Shown: positions 1 through 9,038, numbered from the stretch's first letter. The stretch is 36,069 nt of DNA from Blastococcus atacamensis (GCF_002938425.1 NZ_POQU01000034.1:1-36069), one strand, 5' to 3'. Program-made: numbers and translations. The notes: a model not told the origin generated them from the sequence alone.

Positions 1-1545
1 CCCGCATCGAGCCAGGCCTCCCCGCCGATCCCGGTGACGAGCGCGAACCGGCCGCGCCCCACGAGGTCGAGGGTCGACACCCGGTGGCCGCCCCGCGTGA
101 CCCAGATGTGCGGGATCTTGGCGCCGGGCCAGGTCGTGGGCTGGGCGTAGAGCTCGGGGTCCCGGCGGAACTCGGGCATGGGGGTGCCGTCGGGGACGAT
201 GGCGGAGGAGGCGTAGCGGTGGTTGTGCTCCACGCCGTGGGCGTCGAACTCGTAGGCCTTGTAGGCGATCGCCTCGCGCAGCGCGGTCCGCACCTTCTCC
301 CCCTCGGGCCCGGGTGCCTTGCGGAGAGCGAGCTGCGCCTCCAGCTTCTCGACGTCGATGGTGTCGGACAGGTCCAGCGCGGCGATGATCTTCCCGGTGT
401 CGGCGATGCTCTGGTTGGCCCGCTCCACGATCTGGCGGCCGACCGGGGCGCGCTCGGCGTCGTAGGACTCCAGCAGCGCCGGGGACGCCGCCCCGGAGAT
501 CACGTGCGCGAGCTTCCAGGCCAAGTTGTAGGAGTCCTGGATCGAGGTGTTGAAGCCCAGCCCGTTCGTCGGCGGGTGGCGGTGGATGGCGTCCCCGGCG
601 CAGAAGACCCGTGCCTTGCGATCGTGGTGGCGAAGTGGTGGTTGACCGTCCACGGTGAGCGCGGCTTCACCCGCATCTCGAAGTCGTCGGTGCCGACGAG
701 CTTGACGGCGAGCTCCCGGACGACGTCGTCGGTGAGCTCGGGCGGCCCGGCGGCGACCTCGTAGCCCCACATGAGCATCCACTCGTCCCAGGGCTTGATC
801 ATGCGCAGCACGCCCAGCCCGACGCCCTCCTTCTCGGCGCCCGGCTGCAGCATCCAGTAGAGGACGGCGGGCCGGTGGGCGACGAACCGCGAGAGGTCGG
901 CCTCGAAGACGATGCTCAGCGCCCCGGCGACGGCCCCGGTCCCTCGAACGGCAGGTCCAGGTCGGCGGCGACCATGCTGTGGGCACCGTCGGCCCCGATC
1001 AGGTACTTCGACCGGATCGTGTACTCCGCACCGCTGAGCCGGTCGCGGACCGTGGTCGTGACGCCTTCGTCGTCCTGCACGTGGCTGAGGTACTCGGTGT
1101 CGAACCGCACGCGGGCGCCGCGGTCCTGCGCCGCCTGGACCAGCAGGGGCTCGGTGATCGTCTGCGGGGCGTCGAGCATCGTGGTCGGGCTCTGCAGCTC
1201 GTAGTCGGCATGGCGCACGGTGTCGGTGCCCCACGAGGGGATCCGGCCCAGTTCCTCGCCGGCCAGGCTGGTGCAGAAGGTCGTGTTCCCCATGTACTCC
1301 CACGGGGTCGCCTCGCTCATCAGCCGGTCTTCGAGGCCCATGTCGCGCAGCGTCTCCATGGTGCGCTGGTTGGTGATGTGCGCGCGGGGGGTGTCGGAGA
1401 GCCGGCCGTACTTCGTGATGAGCAGCGCCGAGGTCCCGTACGTGGCGAGGAAGAGGACCGCGGACGCTCCGGCGGGCCCCGACCCCACGACCAGCACGTC
1501 CGTCGTGACGGCGGCGGGGCTCGTGGACGTGGACGGATCAGTCAT
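1..1545 (-). pseudogene. FAD-dependent aromatic-ring monooxygenase (TfdB/phenol hydroxylase-like), two frameshifts, 3' end outside window
   Basis: A class A flavoprotein monooxygenase that would use FAD and NAD(P)H to hydroxylate a phenolic or other aromatic substrate in the cytoplasm. The N-terminal part shows the Rossmann motif DVLVVGSGPAGAS and the stretch PRAHITNQRTMETLRDMG. The central part has GALSIVFEADLSRF. The C-terminal part has ARVFCAGDAIHRHPPTNGLG, the second FAD motif. These three parts lie in different frames. One base is missing near 941-943, where restoring a C gives LPFEGTGAVAGALS. A second indel lies near 612-628, where the frame must change between VNHHFAT and HHDRKARVFCAGDA. 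I chose the ATG at 1545 because GAGAGG precedes it; an ATG at 1632 lacks this. The reading frame is still open at base 1, so the C-terminus is missing. Both lesions are single-base and the downstream frames stay intact, so they are recent or are sequence errors. Substrate unknown. Confidence 0.82.
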
Positions 1546-1746
1546 GACGTCCTCTCGGGGGACCGACGCAGGCAGGGACTCACGGGTAGTTGAGGAATTG
1601 ACGGCCGTCGCCGTCGGTGTGTCGAGGGCCACACGGCGTGGCGCCGCCTACCCCCGGCTCACCGCGCGCCTGCCGGAGGGAATCGCCGGTGGCCACCGAC
1701 GTTGCACAGCGGTGAGCCGCCCGCGGCCTGCCGAGGAGGAGCGACC

Positions 1747-3216
1747 ATGGCTGTGCCGTCCGCGGCAGGAACCGGCCTGCGCATGGGCACGCCCCAGGCA
1801 CGCTGGGTGCTGCTGGCGACAGTCCTCGGCTCAGGCGTGGCCATGCTCGACGCGACGGTCGTCAACGTCGCCCTCGAACGGATCGGGCGCGACCTCGGCG
1901 CGGACTTCGCCGGGCTGCAGTGGACGGTCAACGCCTACACGCTCACGCTCGCCGCGCTCATCCTGCTGGGTGGGTCGCTGAGCGACCGCTACGGGCGCCG
2001 CCGGATCTTCGTCGTCGGCGTGTGCTGGTTCGCCGCGGCCTCCCTGCTGTGCGGCCTGGCCCCCGACATCGGCACCCTGGTCGCCGCGCGCGCCCTCCAG
2101 GGGGTCGGCGGAGCCCTGCTGACGCCGGGCAGCCTGGCCATCATCTCGGCCTCCTTCTCCGGCCCCGACCGGGCAGCCGCGGTGGGGGCCTGGTCCGGGC
2201 TCTCCGGCGTCGCCGGCGCGATCGGGCCCTTTGTCGGGGGATGGCTGGTGGAGTGGAGCTGGCGGGCGGTCTTCCTCGTCAACGTGCCGCTGGCCGTCCT
2301 GGTGGTCGCCGTCGCGGCCCGCCACGTCCCGGAGTCGCGGAACCCTGCGGCCGCGAGCCAGCTGGACTGGACGGGGACGGCGCTGGTCGCCGCCGGCCTC
2401 GGCGCGCTCACCCACGCCCTCACCGCCGCCGGCGACCAGGGAGCCGGGCCGGGGGTGTGGCTGAGCGCCGCGGCCGGTGGTCTCGCCCTGGCGGCCTTCG
2501 TCCTGGTCGAGCGGCGGTCCCGGCACCCCCTGGTCCCACTGGCGCTGTTCGCCGACCGGCAGTTCACCGCGGCGAACGCCGCCACGCTGTTCGTCTACGC
2601 CGCCCTCGGTGCCCTCTTCGTGCTGCTGGTGCTGCACCTGCAGGTGGTCGCCGGGTTCAGCCCGCTGCTGGCCGGGACCGCACTGCTCCCGGTGACGGTG
2701 CTGATGCTGCTGTTCTCCGCACGCGTCGGTGCGCTGGCCCAGCGGATCGGCCCGCGCGCCCTGCTCACCGCCGGACCCCTGGTGTCGGCCGGCGGCGTGC
2801 TGCTGACGCTGCGGATCGGCCCGGATGCCTCCTACCTGGGCGACGTGCTGCCCGCGGTGGTCCTCTTCGGATCCGGCCTCACCCTGCTGGTCGCCCCGCT
2901 GACCGCCACCGTGCTGGACTCCGCCGCAGACCGGTTCGCGGGCGTCGCCTCCGGGGTCAACAACGCCGTGGCGCGAGCCGCCGGTCTCCTCGCGGTCGCC
3001 GTCGTGCCCGTGGCCGCCGGCCTGGGCGGGAGCGACCACACCGACCCGACGGCGTTCGCTGCCGGCTTCCGCACCGCGACGCTGATTCTGGCCGGCCTGC
3101 TGGTCACCGGAGCGCTGGTCGCGGTCGCGTTCGTCCGGCGTCCGCTGGGTGGCGCACCGCTCACGCCGCCGGGGACGGAGTCGGCACCGGTCGTCGTCCG
3201 CCCGACCCCCTCCTGA
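1747..3216 (+). CDS. MFS drug-efflux transporter, DHA2 (EmrB/QacA-like) family
   Basis: A proton-coupled efflux permease of the inner membrane, 489 residues, the usual size for the 14-helix DHA2 group. Near the N-terminus it has the DHA2 signature LDATVVNVALERIGRDLG followed by QWTVNAYTLTLAALILLGG. The motif A loop GGSLSDRYGRRR lies between helices 2 and 3. Motif C-like glycine/proline-rich helix GVAGAIGPFVGGWLVEWSWR follows. The rest alternates long Leu/Val/Ala segments with short loops. The ATG at 1747 is preceded by GAGGAG at good spacing; an upstream in-frame ATG at 1702 has no such site. It is divergent from the broken flavin monooxygenase across 201 bp, a common arrangement for an oxygenase paired with export of its substrate or product, but no regulator lies between them. 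The substrate cannot be told from sequence. Confidence 0.9.
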   Translation: MAVPSAAGTGLRMGTPQARWVLLATVLGSGVAMLDATVVNVALERIGRDLGADFAGLQWTVNAYTLTLAALILLGGSLSDRYGRRRIFVVGVCWFAAASLLCGLAPDIGTLVAARALQGVGGALLTPGSLAIISASFSGPDRAAAVGAWSGLSGVAGAIGPFVGGWLVEWSWRAVFLVNVPLAVLVVAVAARHVPESRNPAAASQLDWTGTALVAAGLGALTHALTAAGDQGAGPGVWLSAAAGGLALAAFVLVERRSRHPLVPLALFADRQFTAANAATLFVYAALGALFVLLVLHLQVVAGFSPLLAGTALLPVTVLMLLFSARVGALAQRIGPRALLTAGPLVSAGGVLLTLRIGPDASYLGDVLPAVVLFGSGLTLLVAPLTATVLDSAADRFAGVASGVNNAVARAAGLLAVAVVPVAAGLGGSDHTDPTAFAAGFRTATLILAGLLVTGALVAVAFVRRPLGGAPLTPPGTESAPVVVRPTPS

Positions 3217-3247
3217 GCCGGTCCCGACCGACGGCCGCAACCTGCGT

Positions 3248-4234
3248 CTACAACGTCGTGGGCAGGCCGAGTGCGGCGAACAGCTCGCAGTCGAGGTTCA
3301 GGAAGCTGGAGATGTGGGCGATCCGGCCGTCCTCCATCTCCAGCACGTGCAAGCCCCACGGCACATGACCACCGCCCTCGGTCGGGCGGTACTGCGCCAC
3401 CGCAGGCGTCCCGTTGGCCGACGTCTGGATCAACTTCGAGCCCTTGCAGCCGGCACCGGGCCCGAGCATCCAGGTGCCGATGTCCTCGCGGCCCTTCAGC
3501 CACATCTGGAACGGGGGCATGTGCTGGGTGGCGTCCTCGTGCAGCAGCTGCACGAACGCGTCGATGTCGTAGCGCTCGAAGGCGTCGAGATAGCGGGCGA
3601 GCAGCGCGCGGTCGTCGGAGTCCAGCGACCGCGGCGCGGGCCGGCCGTCGAGGTCGGCCAGGGTCGCGCGGGCCCGCTGCAGCGCGCTGTTGACCGAGGC
3701 CACCGTGGTGTCGAGCAGCTGGGCGACCTCCTCGGCCTTCCAGCGCAGCACCTCGCGCAGGATCAGCACCGCCCGCTGACGCGGCGGCAGGTGCTGCAGC
3801 GCGGCGACGAACGCCAGCCGCACCGACTCCTTGGCCACGGCCTGCTCGGCCGGGTCGCCGTCCTCGGGGATGACCTGGCGGTCGAGGACCGGCTCCACCC
3901 ACGCCGAGGCCGGAAGGCGGCCGGCCAGCGACGCCTCCACCGGCGGGTACGGCGAGCCGGAGAGGTCCATCGGCAGCGCCCGCCGCTGTCGGCCGTTGAG
4001 CTGATCGAGGCAGACGTTGGTCGCGATCCGGTAGAGCCACGACCGCAGCGCCGACCGGCCCTCGAAATCGGCGATCCCCCGCCAGGCGCGGACCATCGTC
4101 TCCTGCACCGCGTCCTCGGCGTCGAAGATCGAACCGAGCATGCGGTAGCAGTAGCCGGTGAGCTCCCGACGGTGCTCGAGGAGCCGCGGATCGAGCTGTT
4201 CGGTCGGGCCGAGCGCGACGCTGGTCACCTGCAT
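3248..4234 (-). CDS. ECF RNA polymerase sigma factor, SigG type with C-terminal SnoaL-like domain
   Basis: An extracytoplasmic-function sigma factor, 328 residues. Region sigma2 (about 20-95) contains LTGYCYRMLGSIFDAEDAVQ and WRGIADFEGRSALRSWLYRI. Region sigma4 (about 150-205) contains LPPRQRAVLILREVL and the helix-turn-helix KAEEVAQLLDTTVASVNSAL. Residues about 215-325 form a SnoaL/NTF2-like domain (RYLDAFERYDIDAFVQLLHE, MPPFQMWLKGRE), which in such sigma factors takes the place of a separate anti-sigma in controlling activity. The layout fits the SigG/SigX5-type families (ECF56) better than ECF41, as the DGGGK linker motif typical of ECF41 is absent. The start is fixed by GGAGG just before the ATG. 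No anti-sigma gene is adjacent. The gene converges on the DHA2 transporter with only 31 bp between their stops. Its signal and regulon are unknown. Confidence 0.92.
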   Translation of the reverse strand: MQVTSVALGPTEQLDPRLLEHRRELTGYCYRMLGSIFDAEDAVQETMVRAWRGIADFEGRSALRSWLYRIATNVCLDQLNGRQRRALPMDLSGSPYPPVEASLAGRLPASAWVEPVLDRQVIPEDGDPAEQAVAKESVRLAFVAALQHLPPRQRAVLILREVLRWKAEEVAQLLDTTVASVNSALQRARATLADLDGRPAPRSLDSDDRALLARYLDAFERYDIDAFVQLLHEDATQHMPPFQMWLKGREDIGTWMLGPGAGCKGSKLIQTSANGTPAVAQYRPTEGGGHVPWGLHVLEMEDGRIAHISSFLNLDCELFAALGLPTTL

Positions 4235-4301
4235 GCACCTCCGGGATCGATGTGCCGGTCAGCACACCACAGCCCACCGACGAAACGGGAGGGTCCGGGC
4301 G

Positions 4302-5915
4302 CTACTGGTAGCTGATCAGCTGAGGAGTCGGCGAGACCCGGGCGATCGTCTCAGCGGGCGAGAGCATCGGGACGTCCTCGTCGATGAAGTTCTTCCAGCC
4401 CCAGGCCAGCTCCGGCTGGGCACCGGCCCGCAGCGCGGCCCACGTGGCCAGCTTGTCCGCCGTCGCCCCTTGACCGTCGGCGTGGATCATGACCGCCAGC
4501 TCGTCCCGGGTCAGGTCCAGCCGTTCGCGACCGGGCAGCATCCGCAGCTGGAACTGGTGCAGCACCAGGAGCTTCTGCGGCAGCGCGTTCCCCATCGTGA
4601 GGTCGGCCAACCAGGTGATCACCGAGTTCACCTCGTCCACGGCGACCTGGCCGATCTCGGTGAGGTGGACGCCGTCGGGGCGCAGCCGCCACTCCGGGTC
4701 CAGCGCCAGGCCGACGTGCGGCAGCTCGAGCAGCTCCTCGTAGCGCTTGGCCTGCGCGAGGAAGTCGGTGCGCCCGGGCTGGAGGTCCAGGACGACGTAG
4801 AGCCCCGCCTTCCCCGCGGCCTCCACCCACGGGCGCAGCTGCTCGACCGGCGCCTCGTAGGAGTAGTCGCCGTCGCCCCCAGCGCCCGACGACGCGACGG
4901 TGGCGATGACCTCGAACGCCGGCACGACGGGGACGTCCACGGTCTCCTCGTAGGGAGCGGCCACCTCCTGCGCGCGGCTGATGGCGCCGGGGAGGTCCTG
5001 CTCCCCCAGCAGCCCCAGCGACGACGTCCCCGGATGTCCGTAGAGCGCCACCATCAACCGGCCCGGGAACAGCAGCTGGCCGCCGCCGGGCAGCTGCTCG
5101 CCCGTGGCCGCGGTCGCGGTCTTCCAGTCCAACCCGTCCTCGGCGGCGAAGCCGGCGCCGAGCGCGACGACGGCGGCGTCGGGCGTCTCCGCCAGGGCGG
5201 ACACCACGTCGGCCGACGCCCGCGGATCGGCGCTTCCGCCGGTCAGCGCCACGCGCGCGCCGGCCGCCCGAGCGGTCGCGATCCCGGCCACCGACTTCCC
5301 CGTCGCCAGGACGACGGTGTCGGCCAGCGGCTCGGCCCGCTCGACCGACGGCAGCGAGTCCTCGGCCGGCGACCCGGATGCCTGGTCCCCCGTGAGCAGA
5401 GCGGTCAGGTCCTCGACGTCGAGTCCGGCGACGGCCGCGGCGTCGCCGTCGGCGAGCACCTCGTCCTCGCCGGCGAACTCCAGCCCGCTCGCCCGCCCCA
5501 CCGCGTCGGCGGTCGCCGGCACGGCGAGGACCTCGGGGCCTCCGGAGGGCAGCTCCACCTCCCCGACCGCCAGCACGTCCGTGGCGCCCAGGCGGTCCAG
5601 TTCGTCGGACACGGAACCGGCGTCCGAGCCGACGAGGAGCAGCGGAACACCGAGCCCCACGGCCGCCGACGATCCCAGCAGCGTGCCCGCCCGGTCGTCG
5701 GCGCTCGCCACGACGGCGACGCCGGACCGCTGGAACAGGGCCCGGCTGGTGCTCACCGACGCGGCGGCGGGATCCTCGTCGGCCACCAGCGTGAGGTCCT
5801 CCTCCGGCGAGGAGAGGACGACGGTGGCGCCGTCGTCCCCGGGGCCGTCGTCGGTGCCGGTGCACGCGGCGAGGAGCCCGGCGGTGACCACGAGCGGCAG
5901 GGTGCGGGAGCGCAC
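4302..5915 (-). CDS. Surface lipoprotein with cell-wall-binding-repeat-like N-terminus and unassigned C-terminal domain
   Basis: A 537-residue exported lipoprotein. Residues 1-18 are a signal peptide ending in the lipobox LLAAC, with Cys18 as the lipidation site. Residues about 30-230 resemble cell-wall-binding repeat 2 units: VAVVASADDRAGTLLGSSAA, GLGVPLLLVGSDAG, LDRLGATDVLAVGEV and a second, more diverged unit. From about residue 250 there is a larger domain with LMVALYGHPGTSSLGLLGEQ, PAFEVIATVASSG, GLYVVLDLQPGR, HVGLALDPEWRL and LLVLHQFQLRML, each ending a predicted beta strand, which reads like a TIM-barrel hydrolase. I do not recognise this domain. The start is a GTG preceded by GGAGG 8 nt upstream. 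The gene stands apart from its neighbours by 67 bp and 75 bp. A role at the cell envelope is inferred only from the signal and the repeat-like part. Confidence 0.78.
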   Translation of the reverse strand: MRSRTLPLVVTAGLLAACTGTDDGPGDDGATVVLSSPEEDLTLVADEDPAAASVSTSRALFQRSGVAVVASADDRAGTLLGSSAAVGLGVPLLLVGSDAGSVSDELDRLGATDVLAVGEVELPSGGPEVLAVPATADAVGRASGLEFAGEDEVLADGDAAAVAGLDVEDLTALLTGDQASGSPAEDSLPSVERAEPLADTVVLATGKSVAGIATARAAGARVALTGGSADPRASADVVSALAETPDAAVVALGAGFAAEDGLDWKTATAATGEQLPGGGQLLFPGRLMVALYGHPGTSSLGLLGEQDLPGAISRAQEVAAPYEETVDVPVVPAFEVIATVASSGAGGDGDYSYEAPVEQLRPWVEAAGKAGLYVVLDLQPGRTDFLAQAKRYEELLELPHVGLALDPEWRLRPDGVHLTEIGQVAVDEVNSVITWLADLTMGNALPQKLLVLHQFQLRMLPGRERLDLTRDELAVMIHADGQGATADKLATWAALRAGAQPELAWGWKNFIDEDVPMLSPAETIARVSPTPQLISYQ

Positions 5916-5990
5916 GGGCGCGGCCTCCGTCGGTCAGGGGAGCGGTGGACCGTCCGACCCTAGCGACGTCGGGCGCATGCACCCGCCAGG

Positions 5991-6410
5991 TCAGCGCCGG
6001 CCGAGCGCCCGCTCGACGTTCTGGACCATCCGGTCGAGCACCAGGATGGTGCGCTCGTACTCCTGCCGGGAGAGCCCGTCGGCGACGTGCCGCCGGACGC
6101 GCTCCACCGACCGGGCCACCCGGTCGTGCGCGAGGACGCCGTCGGGAGTGAGAGCCACACCGACCGGCCCGGTCACCACCCAGCCGCGGCCGATCAGCTC
6201 GGCGACGACCCCGGCCAGCTCGTCGGCGGCGCCGAAGTCGGCGAGGGCGGCGTGCAGCGCGGGCTCCTGGACCGGCCCCTCGGCGAGCGAGTGCAGGACC
6301 TGCCAGTGCCGCCGGGTCAGCTGCTCACCGGCGACGACGGCGTCGACGGCTTCGTCCAGGAGGGTGTCCAGCCGCTTCACCCACCAGCCGATCGGTCGTT
6401 CCGGATCCAT
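5991..6410 (-). CDS. MarR-like winged-helix regulator or related small protein
   Basis: A 139-residue soluble protein predicted to be mostly helical. An N-terminal helix (WWVKRLDTLLDEAVDAVV) is followed by a winged-helix-like stretch, LTRRHWQVLHSLAEG, VVAELIGRGWVV and LTPDGVLAHDRV, in the order seen in MarR proteins (recognition helix, wing, C-terminal dimer helix). The last helix, SRQEYERTILVLDRMVQNVE, matches the end of many MarR family members, where it closes the dimer. MarR proteins repress neighbouring genes and are released by small phenolic ligands. Here the nearest divergent gene is the Eis-like acetyltransferase, 116 bp away, which makes it a possible target. No clear Shine-Dalgarno sequence precedes the ATG at 6410. 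The family call rests on pattern and length, not on a diagnostic motif. Confidence 0.72.
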   Translation of the reverse strand: MDPERPIGWWVKRLDTLLDEAVDAVVAGEQLTRRHWQVLHSLAEGPVQEPALHAALADFGAADELAGVVAELIGRGWVVTGPVGVALTPDGVLAHDRVARSVERVRRHVADGLSRQEYERTILVLDRMVQNVERALGRR

Positions 6411-6526
6411 CGGCGCACTATGTCACCGCGCGGCCGGCCCTAGCGGTTCCCGCGGTACGCCTCCGCCGCAGAACGAGCACCGATATCGGTTGGCCGCCCG
6501 TCGCACCCGGCAGGTAGACACAGTGC

Positions 6527-7768
6527 GTGGCCGACGTCTCCTCCCAGCTGCGCGCGTTCACCGTCGACGAGTGGCCGGCGGTCACCCGGGCCATGAGCTC
6601 GGTGTTCGGCCACGAGCCCGACGGCCCCTACCTGGAGGAGCCTCCGCCGGTCGCCGAGCTGGACCGGTCGCTGGGCATCGTCGAGGATGGCCGGGTCGTG
6701 GCGACGTCGGGCATCTACAGCATGCAGATGACCGTGCCGGGCGCCGTCGTGCCGATGGCGGGGGTCACCTGGGTGACGGTCTCCCCCACCCACCGGCGGC
6801 GCGGCGTGCTGACCGCCATCATGCGGCGCCAGCTGACCGAGCTGCACGAGCAGGAGCGGGAGCCGGTCGCCGCTCTCTGGGCGGCGGAGGCCTCGATCTA
6901 CGGCCGGTTCGGCTACGGGGTGGGCAGCCGGCGCGGCGGGTGGACCGGGCAGCTCGAGCGCCTCCGGCTGCGCGGCGACGTCCATACCGGCAGCGGGCAG
7001 GTGCGCATGGTCGACGAGGACGCGTTCCGGGCGCCGGCAGCGGCCGTGCACGAGGCAGTGCGCCGCTTCGTGCCGGGCAACACCGCCCGCGACCAGCGCT
7101 GGTGGAACCGTGCGCTGCTCGACATCCCCCAACGGCGGCACGGCGCGACCGCCCGCCGGTTCGCGCTGCACACCGAGGACGACGGCTCGGTCACCGGCTA
7201 CGTCACCTACCGCGTGAAGGCGCGCTGGACCGACGCCGGCGAACCCGACGGCGTCCTGAAGGTCGAGGACGTGCGCGCCACGACGCCGGCGGCCTACGCG
7301 GCGCTGTGGCAGTTCCTGCTCTCCCACGACCTGATGCGCACCCTCGAGGCGCCGAGCCTCTCGTCCGAGGACCCGCTGCCCCACCTGCTGCAGGACTTCC
7401 GCGCGCTCAACGCCCGGCCGGTCGACGCGCTGTGGGTGCGGCTCGTCGACGTCGGGCGCGCCCTGGCCGCCCGCCGCTACCCGGCGCCGATCGACCTGGT
7501 GCTGGAGGTGCGCGACCCGTTCTGCCCGTGGAACGACGGCCGCTGGCGGCTGTCCGGGCACCCGGCGGGCGGGTACTGCGGGAAGACCGACCGCGATCCG
7601 GATCTCGTGCTCGGGATCGAGGCGCTGTCGTCGGCCTACCTCGGCGGGGTCTCGCTGGCGACGCTGCAGGGCGCCGGGCGGGTGACCGAGGTGAGTCCGG
7701 GCGCGGTCACGCTCGCCAGTACCGCGTTCGGTTGGCCGGTTGCGCCGTCGGCCTCCGAGGACTTCTGA
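6527..7768 (+). CDS. Eis-like GNAT N-acetyltransferase
   Basis: A cytoplasmic acetyl-CoA-dependent acetyltransferase of the Eis family, 413 residues, close to the roughly 400 of M. tuberculosis Eis, which acetylates aminoglycosides and protein lysines. The acetyl-CoA pyrophosphate loop is seen in WVTVSPTHRRRGVLTAIMRR (V-x-P-x-x-R-R-x-G). The motif IYGRFGYG follows near residue 125 and carries the Tyr that acts as general acid in Eis. The central region is a second GNAT-like fold, and the C-terminal part resembles the SCP2-like domain. The chain ends in Phe, as does Eis, where the terminal carboxylate takes part in catalysis. The start is a GTG without an evident ribosome-binding site. The acceptor substrate is unknown. 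A MarR-like gene is divergent from it, and rpiB converges on it. Confidence 0.88.
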   Translation: MADVSSQLRAFTVDEWPAVTRAMSSVFGHEPDGPYLEEPPPVAELDRSLGIVEDGRVVATSGIYSMQMTVPGAVVPMAGVTWVTVSPTHRRRGVLTAIMRRQLTELHEQEREPVAALWAAEASIYGRFGYGVGSRRGGWTGQLERLRLRGDVHTGSGQVRMVDEDAFRAPAAAVHEAVRRFVPGNTARDQRWWNRALLDIPQRRHGATARRFALHTEDDGSVTGYVTYRVKARWTDAGEPDGVLKVEDVRATTPAAYAALWQFLLSHDLMRTLEAPSLSSEDPLPHLLQDFRALNARPVDALWVRLVDVGRALAARRYPAPIDLVLEVRDPFCPWNDGRWRLSGHPAGGYCGKTDRDPDLVLGIEALSSAYLGGVSLATLQGAGRVTEVSPGAVTLASTAFGWPVAPSASEDF

Positions 7769-7809
7769 GAGGACCCCGCTGCTCCCCAGCCCTCGCTACG
7801 CTCGGCGCG

Positions 7810-7827
7810 GGCCCCTGCGGCGGGGCC
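7810..7827. terminator. Hairpin between convergent eis-like gene and rpiB
   Basis: A perfect 6-bp inverted repeat, GGCCCC and GGGGCC with a 6-base loop, sits in the 80 bp between two converging stop codons. There is no T-run, which is usual for terminators of high-GC Actinobacteria. It could act in both directions. Confidence 0.5.
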
Positions 7828-7848
7828 GTTCCAGCACCGCGCCTGCGG

Positions 7849-8340
7849 TCAGGGGTGGTCGGTGCGGGTGGGCAGGCCGCCGGCGGGGCGGTGCCGGTCG
7901 CGCTCGTAGTCGGCGATCAGCCCGATGCGGCGCACGTGCCGCTCGTCCTCGCTGAACGGCGTCGCCAGGAACTCCAGCACCAGCGCCGCGGCCTCGTCGG
8001 CGCTGTGCTGGCGGGCACCGATGGAGACGACGTTGGCGTCGTTGTGCTGCCGCGCGAGCTGCGCGGTGGCGGTGTTCCAGACGAGGGCGGCACGGACGCC
8101 GGGGACCTTGTTGGCGGCCATCTGCTCGCCGTTGCCCGATCCGCCGATGACGACGCCCAGCGACCCGGGCTCGGTGACGACCCGCTCGCCCACCTCGAAG
8201 CAGAACGGCGGGTAGTCGTCCTGCGCGTCGTACTCGAAGGCTCCGCAGTCCACCGGCTCGTGGCCGGCGTCGGTCAGCACCTTCTTCAGGTGCTCCTTGA
8301 ACTCCAGGCCCGCGTGGTCGGTACCGATGAAGACGCGCAT
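7849..8340 (-). CDS. rpiB: Ribose-5-phosphate isomerase B
   Basis: Interconverts ribose 5-phosphate and ribulose 5-phosphate in the non-oxidative pentose phosphate pathway, in the cytoplasm. The 163-residue chain starts RVFIGTDHAGLEFKEHL, the family's N-terminal DHAG motif that holds the phosphate and the ring-opening residues. The second motif, GVVIGGSGNGEQMAANKVPG, is of the mycobacterial type: it has Glu in place of the Cys used as base by the E. coli enzyme. NDANVVSIGARQ completes the active site. The ATG at 8340 starts directly at the beta strand, so there is no extension. It is divergent from the DUF429 gene by 26 bp, too little for two independent full promoters. In mycobacteria rpiB also precedes the Rv2466c-like gene and pepN. 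Confidence 0.96.
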   Translation of the reverse strand: MRVFIGTDHAGLEFKEHLKKVLTDAGHEPVDCGAFEYDAQDDYPPFCFEVGERVVTEPGSLGVVIGGSGNGEQMAANKVPGVRAALVWNTATAQLARQHNDANVVSIGARQHSADEAAALVLEFLATPFSEDERHVRRIGLIADYERDRHRPAGGLPTRTDHP

Positions 8341-8366
8341 GCCGGCGAGTCTGTCAGGCTCCCGGC

Positions 8367-9038
8367 GTGACGGTGCTCGGGGTCGACGGGTGGCGGGGCC
8401 GCTGGGTGGGCGCCCTCCTCTCCCGTCGGTCGGTCGAGATCCGGGTCCTGGACGACGTCGACGCCGTGCTGGCGGTTCCGGACGTCGAGCTGATCGCCAT
8501 CGACATGCCCATCGGTCTCTCGGACGACGGCGTCCGCGCCTGCGACGTCGGAGCACAGAAGCTGCTGGGGCCGCTGCGCAGCTCGGTCTTCCTGACGCCG
8601 GTGCGCGCCGTTCTGGGAGCCAGGGACTACGCCGAGGCGCGAGCGATTTCCCGCGCCCACACCACTCCGCCACGCGCGCCGTCCGCCCAGGCGTTCCAGC
8701 TGGTCGAGGCCATCCGACAGCTCGACGACGCCCTGGGCGAGCCCGCCACCGACCGCGTCGTCGAGGTCCACCCGGAGCTGTCCTTCCGCGCTCTGTCCCC
8801 CGACGTCCGCGACCGGAAGGGAACCGCCCGCGGGACGGTCCAGCGGCTGCGTGCGCTGCGGACGGCGATGGACGTGGAGGAGGCGCTGGCGGAGGCACCG
8901 GCCGGCGTCCCGGTGATCGACGCACTGGACGCCTGCGCCGCCGCGTGGTCCGCGCAGCGGCTGGCCGAGGGCCGCGGCGAGTGCGTCGGGGACGGCTCGG
9001 TCGACTTGCGAGGCCGCCCGATGCGGATCAGCTGGTGA
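8367..9038 (+). CDS. DUF429 protein, predicted RNase H-fold nuclease
   Basis: A 223-residue soluble protein of the DUF429 family. It opens with VLGVDGWRGRWVGALL, a beta hairpin with an Asp as in RNase H/actin-like folds. It continues with ELIAIDMPIGLSDDGVRACD, where a second conserved Asp sits, then FLTPVRAVL and VVEVHPELSF, and ends with IDALDACAAAWSAQRL. The position of the acidic residues (after strands 1 and 4, plus the late VHPE and DALDA motifs) is what led others to predict a nuclease; no activity is established for this gene. The GTG start lies 26 bp from the divergent rpiB start. The stop is 3 bp from the converging SDR gene, so transcripts of the two must overlap. Confidence 0.85.
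   Translation: MTVLGVDGWRGRWVGALLSRRSVEIRVLDDVDAVLAVPDVELIAIDMPIGLSDDGVRACDVGAQKLLGPLRSSVFLTPVRAVLGARDYAEARAISRAHTTPPRAPSAQAFQLVEAIRQLDDALGEPATDRVVEVHPELSFRALSPDVRDRKGTARGTVQRLRALRTAMDVEEALAEAPAGVPVIDALDACAAAWSAQRLAEGRGECVGDGSVDLRGRPMRISW

Noticed and set aside
1546-1746. Regulator or operator between the monooxygenase and the DHA2 transporter
   Set aside because: No reading frame or clear inverted repeat is present there, only weak partial promoter-like words that I could not support.
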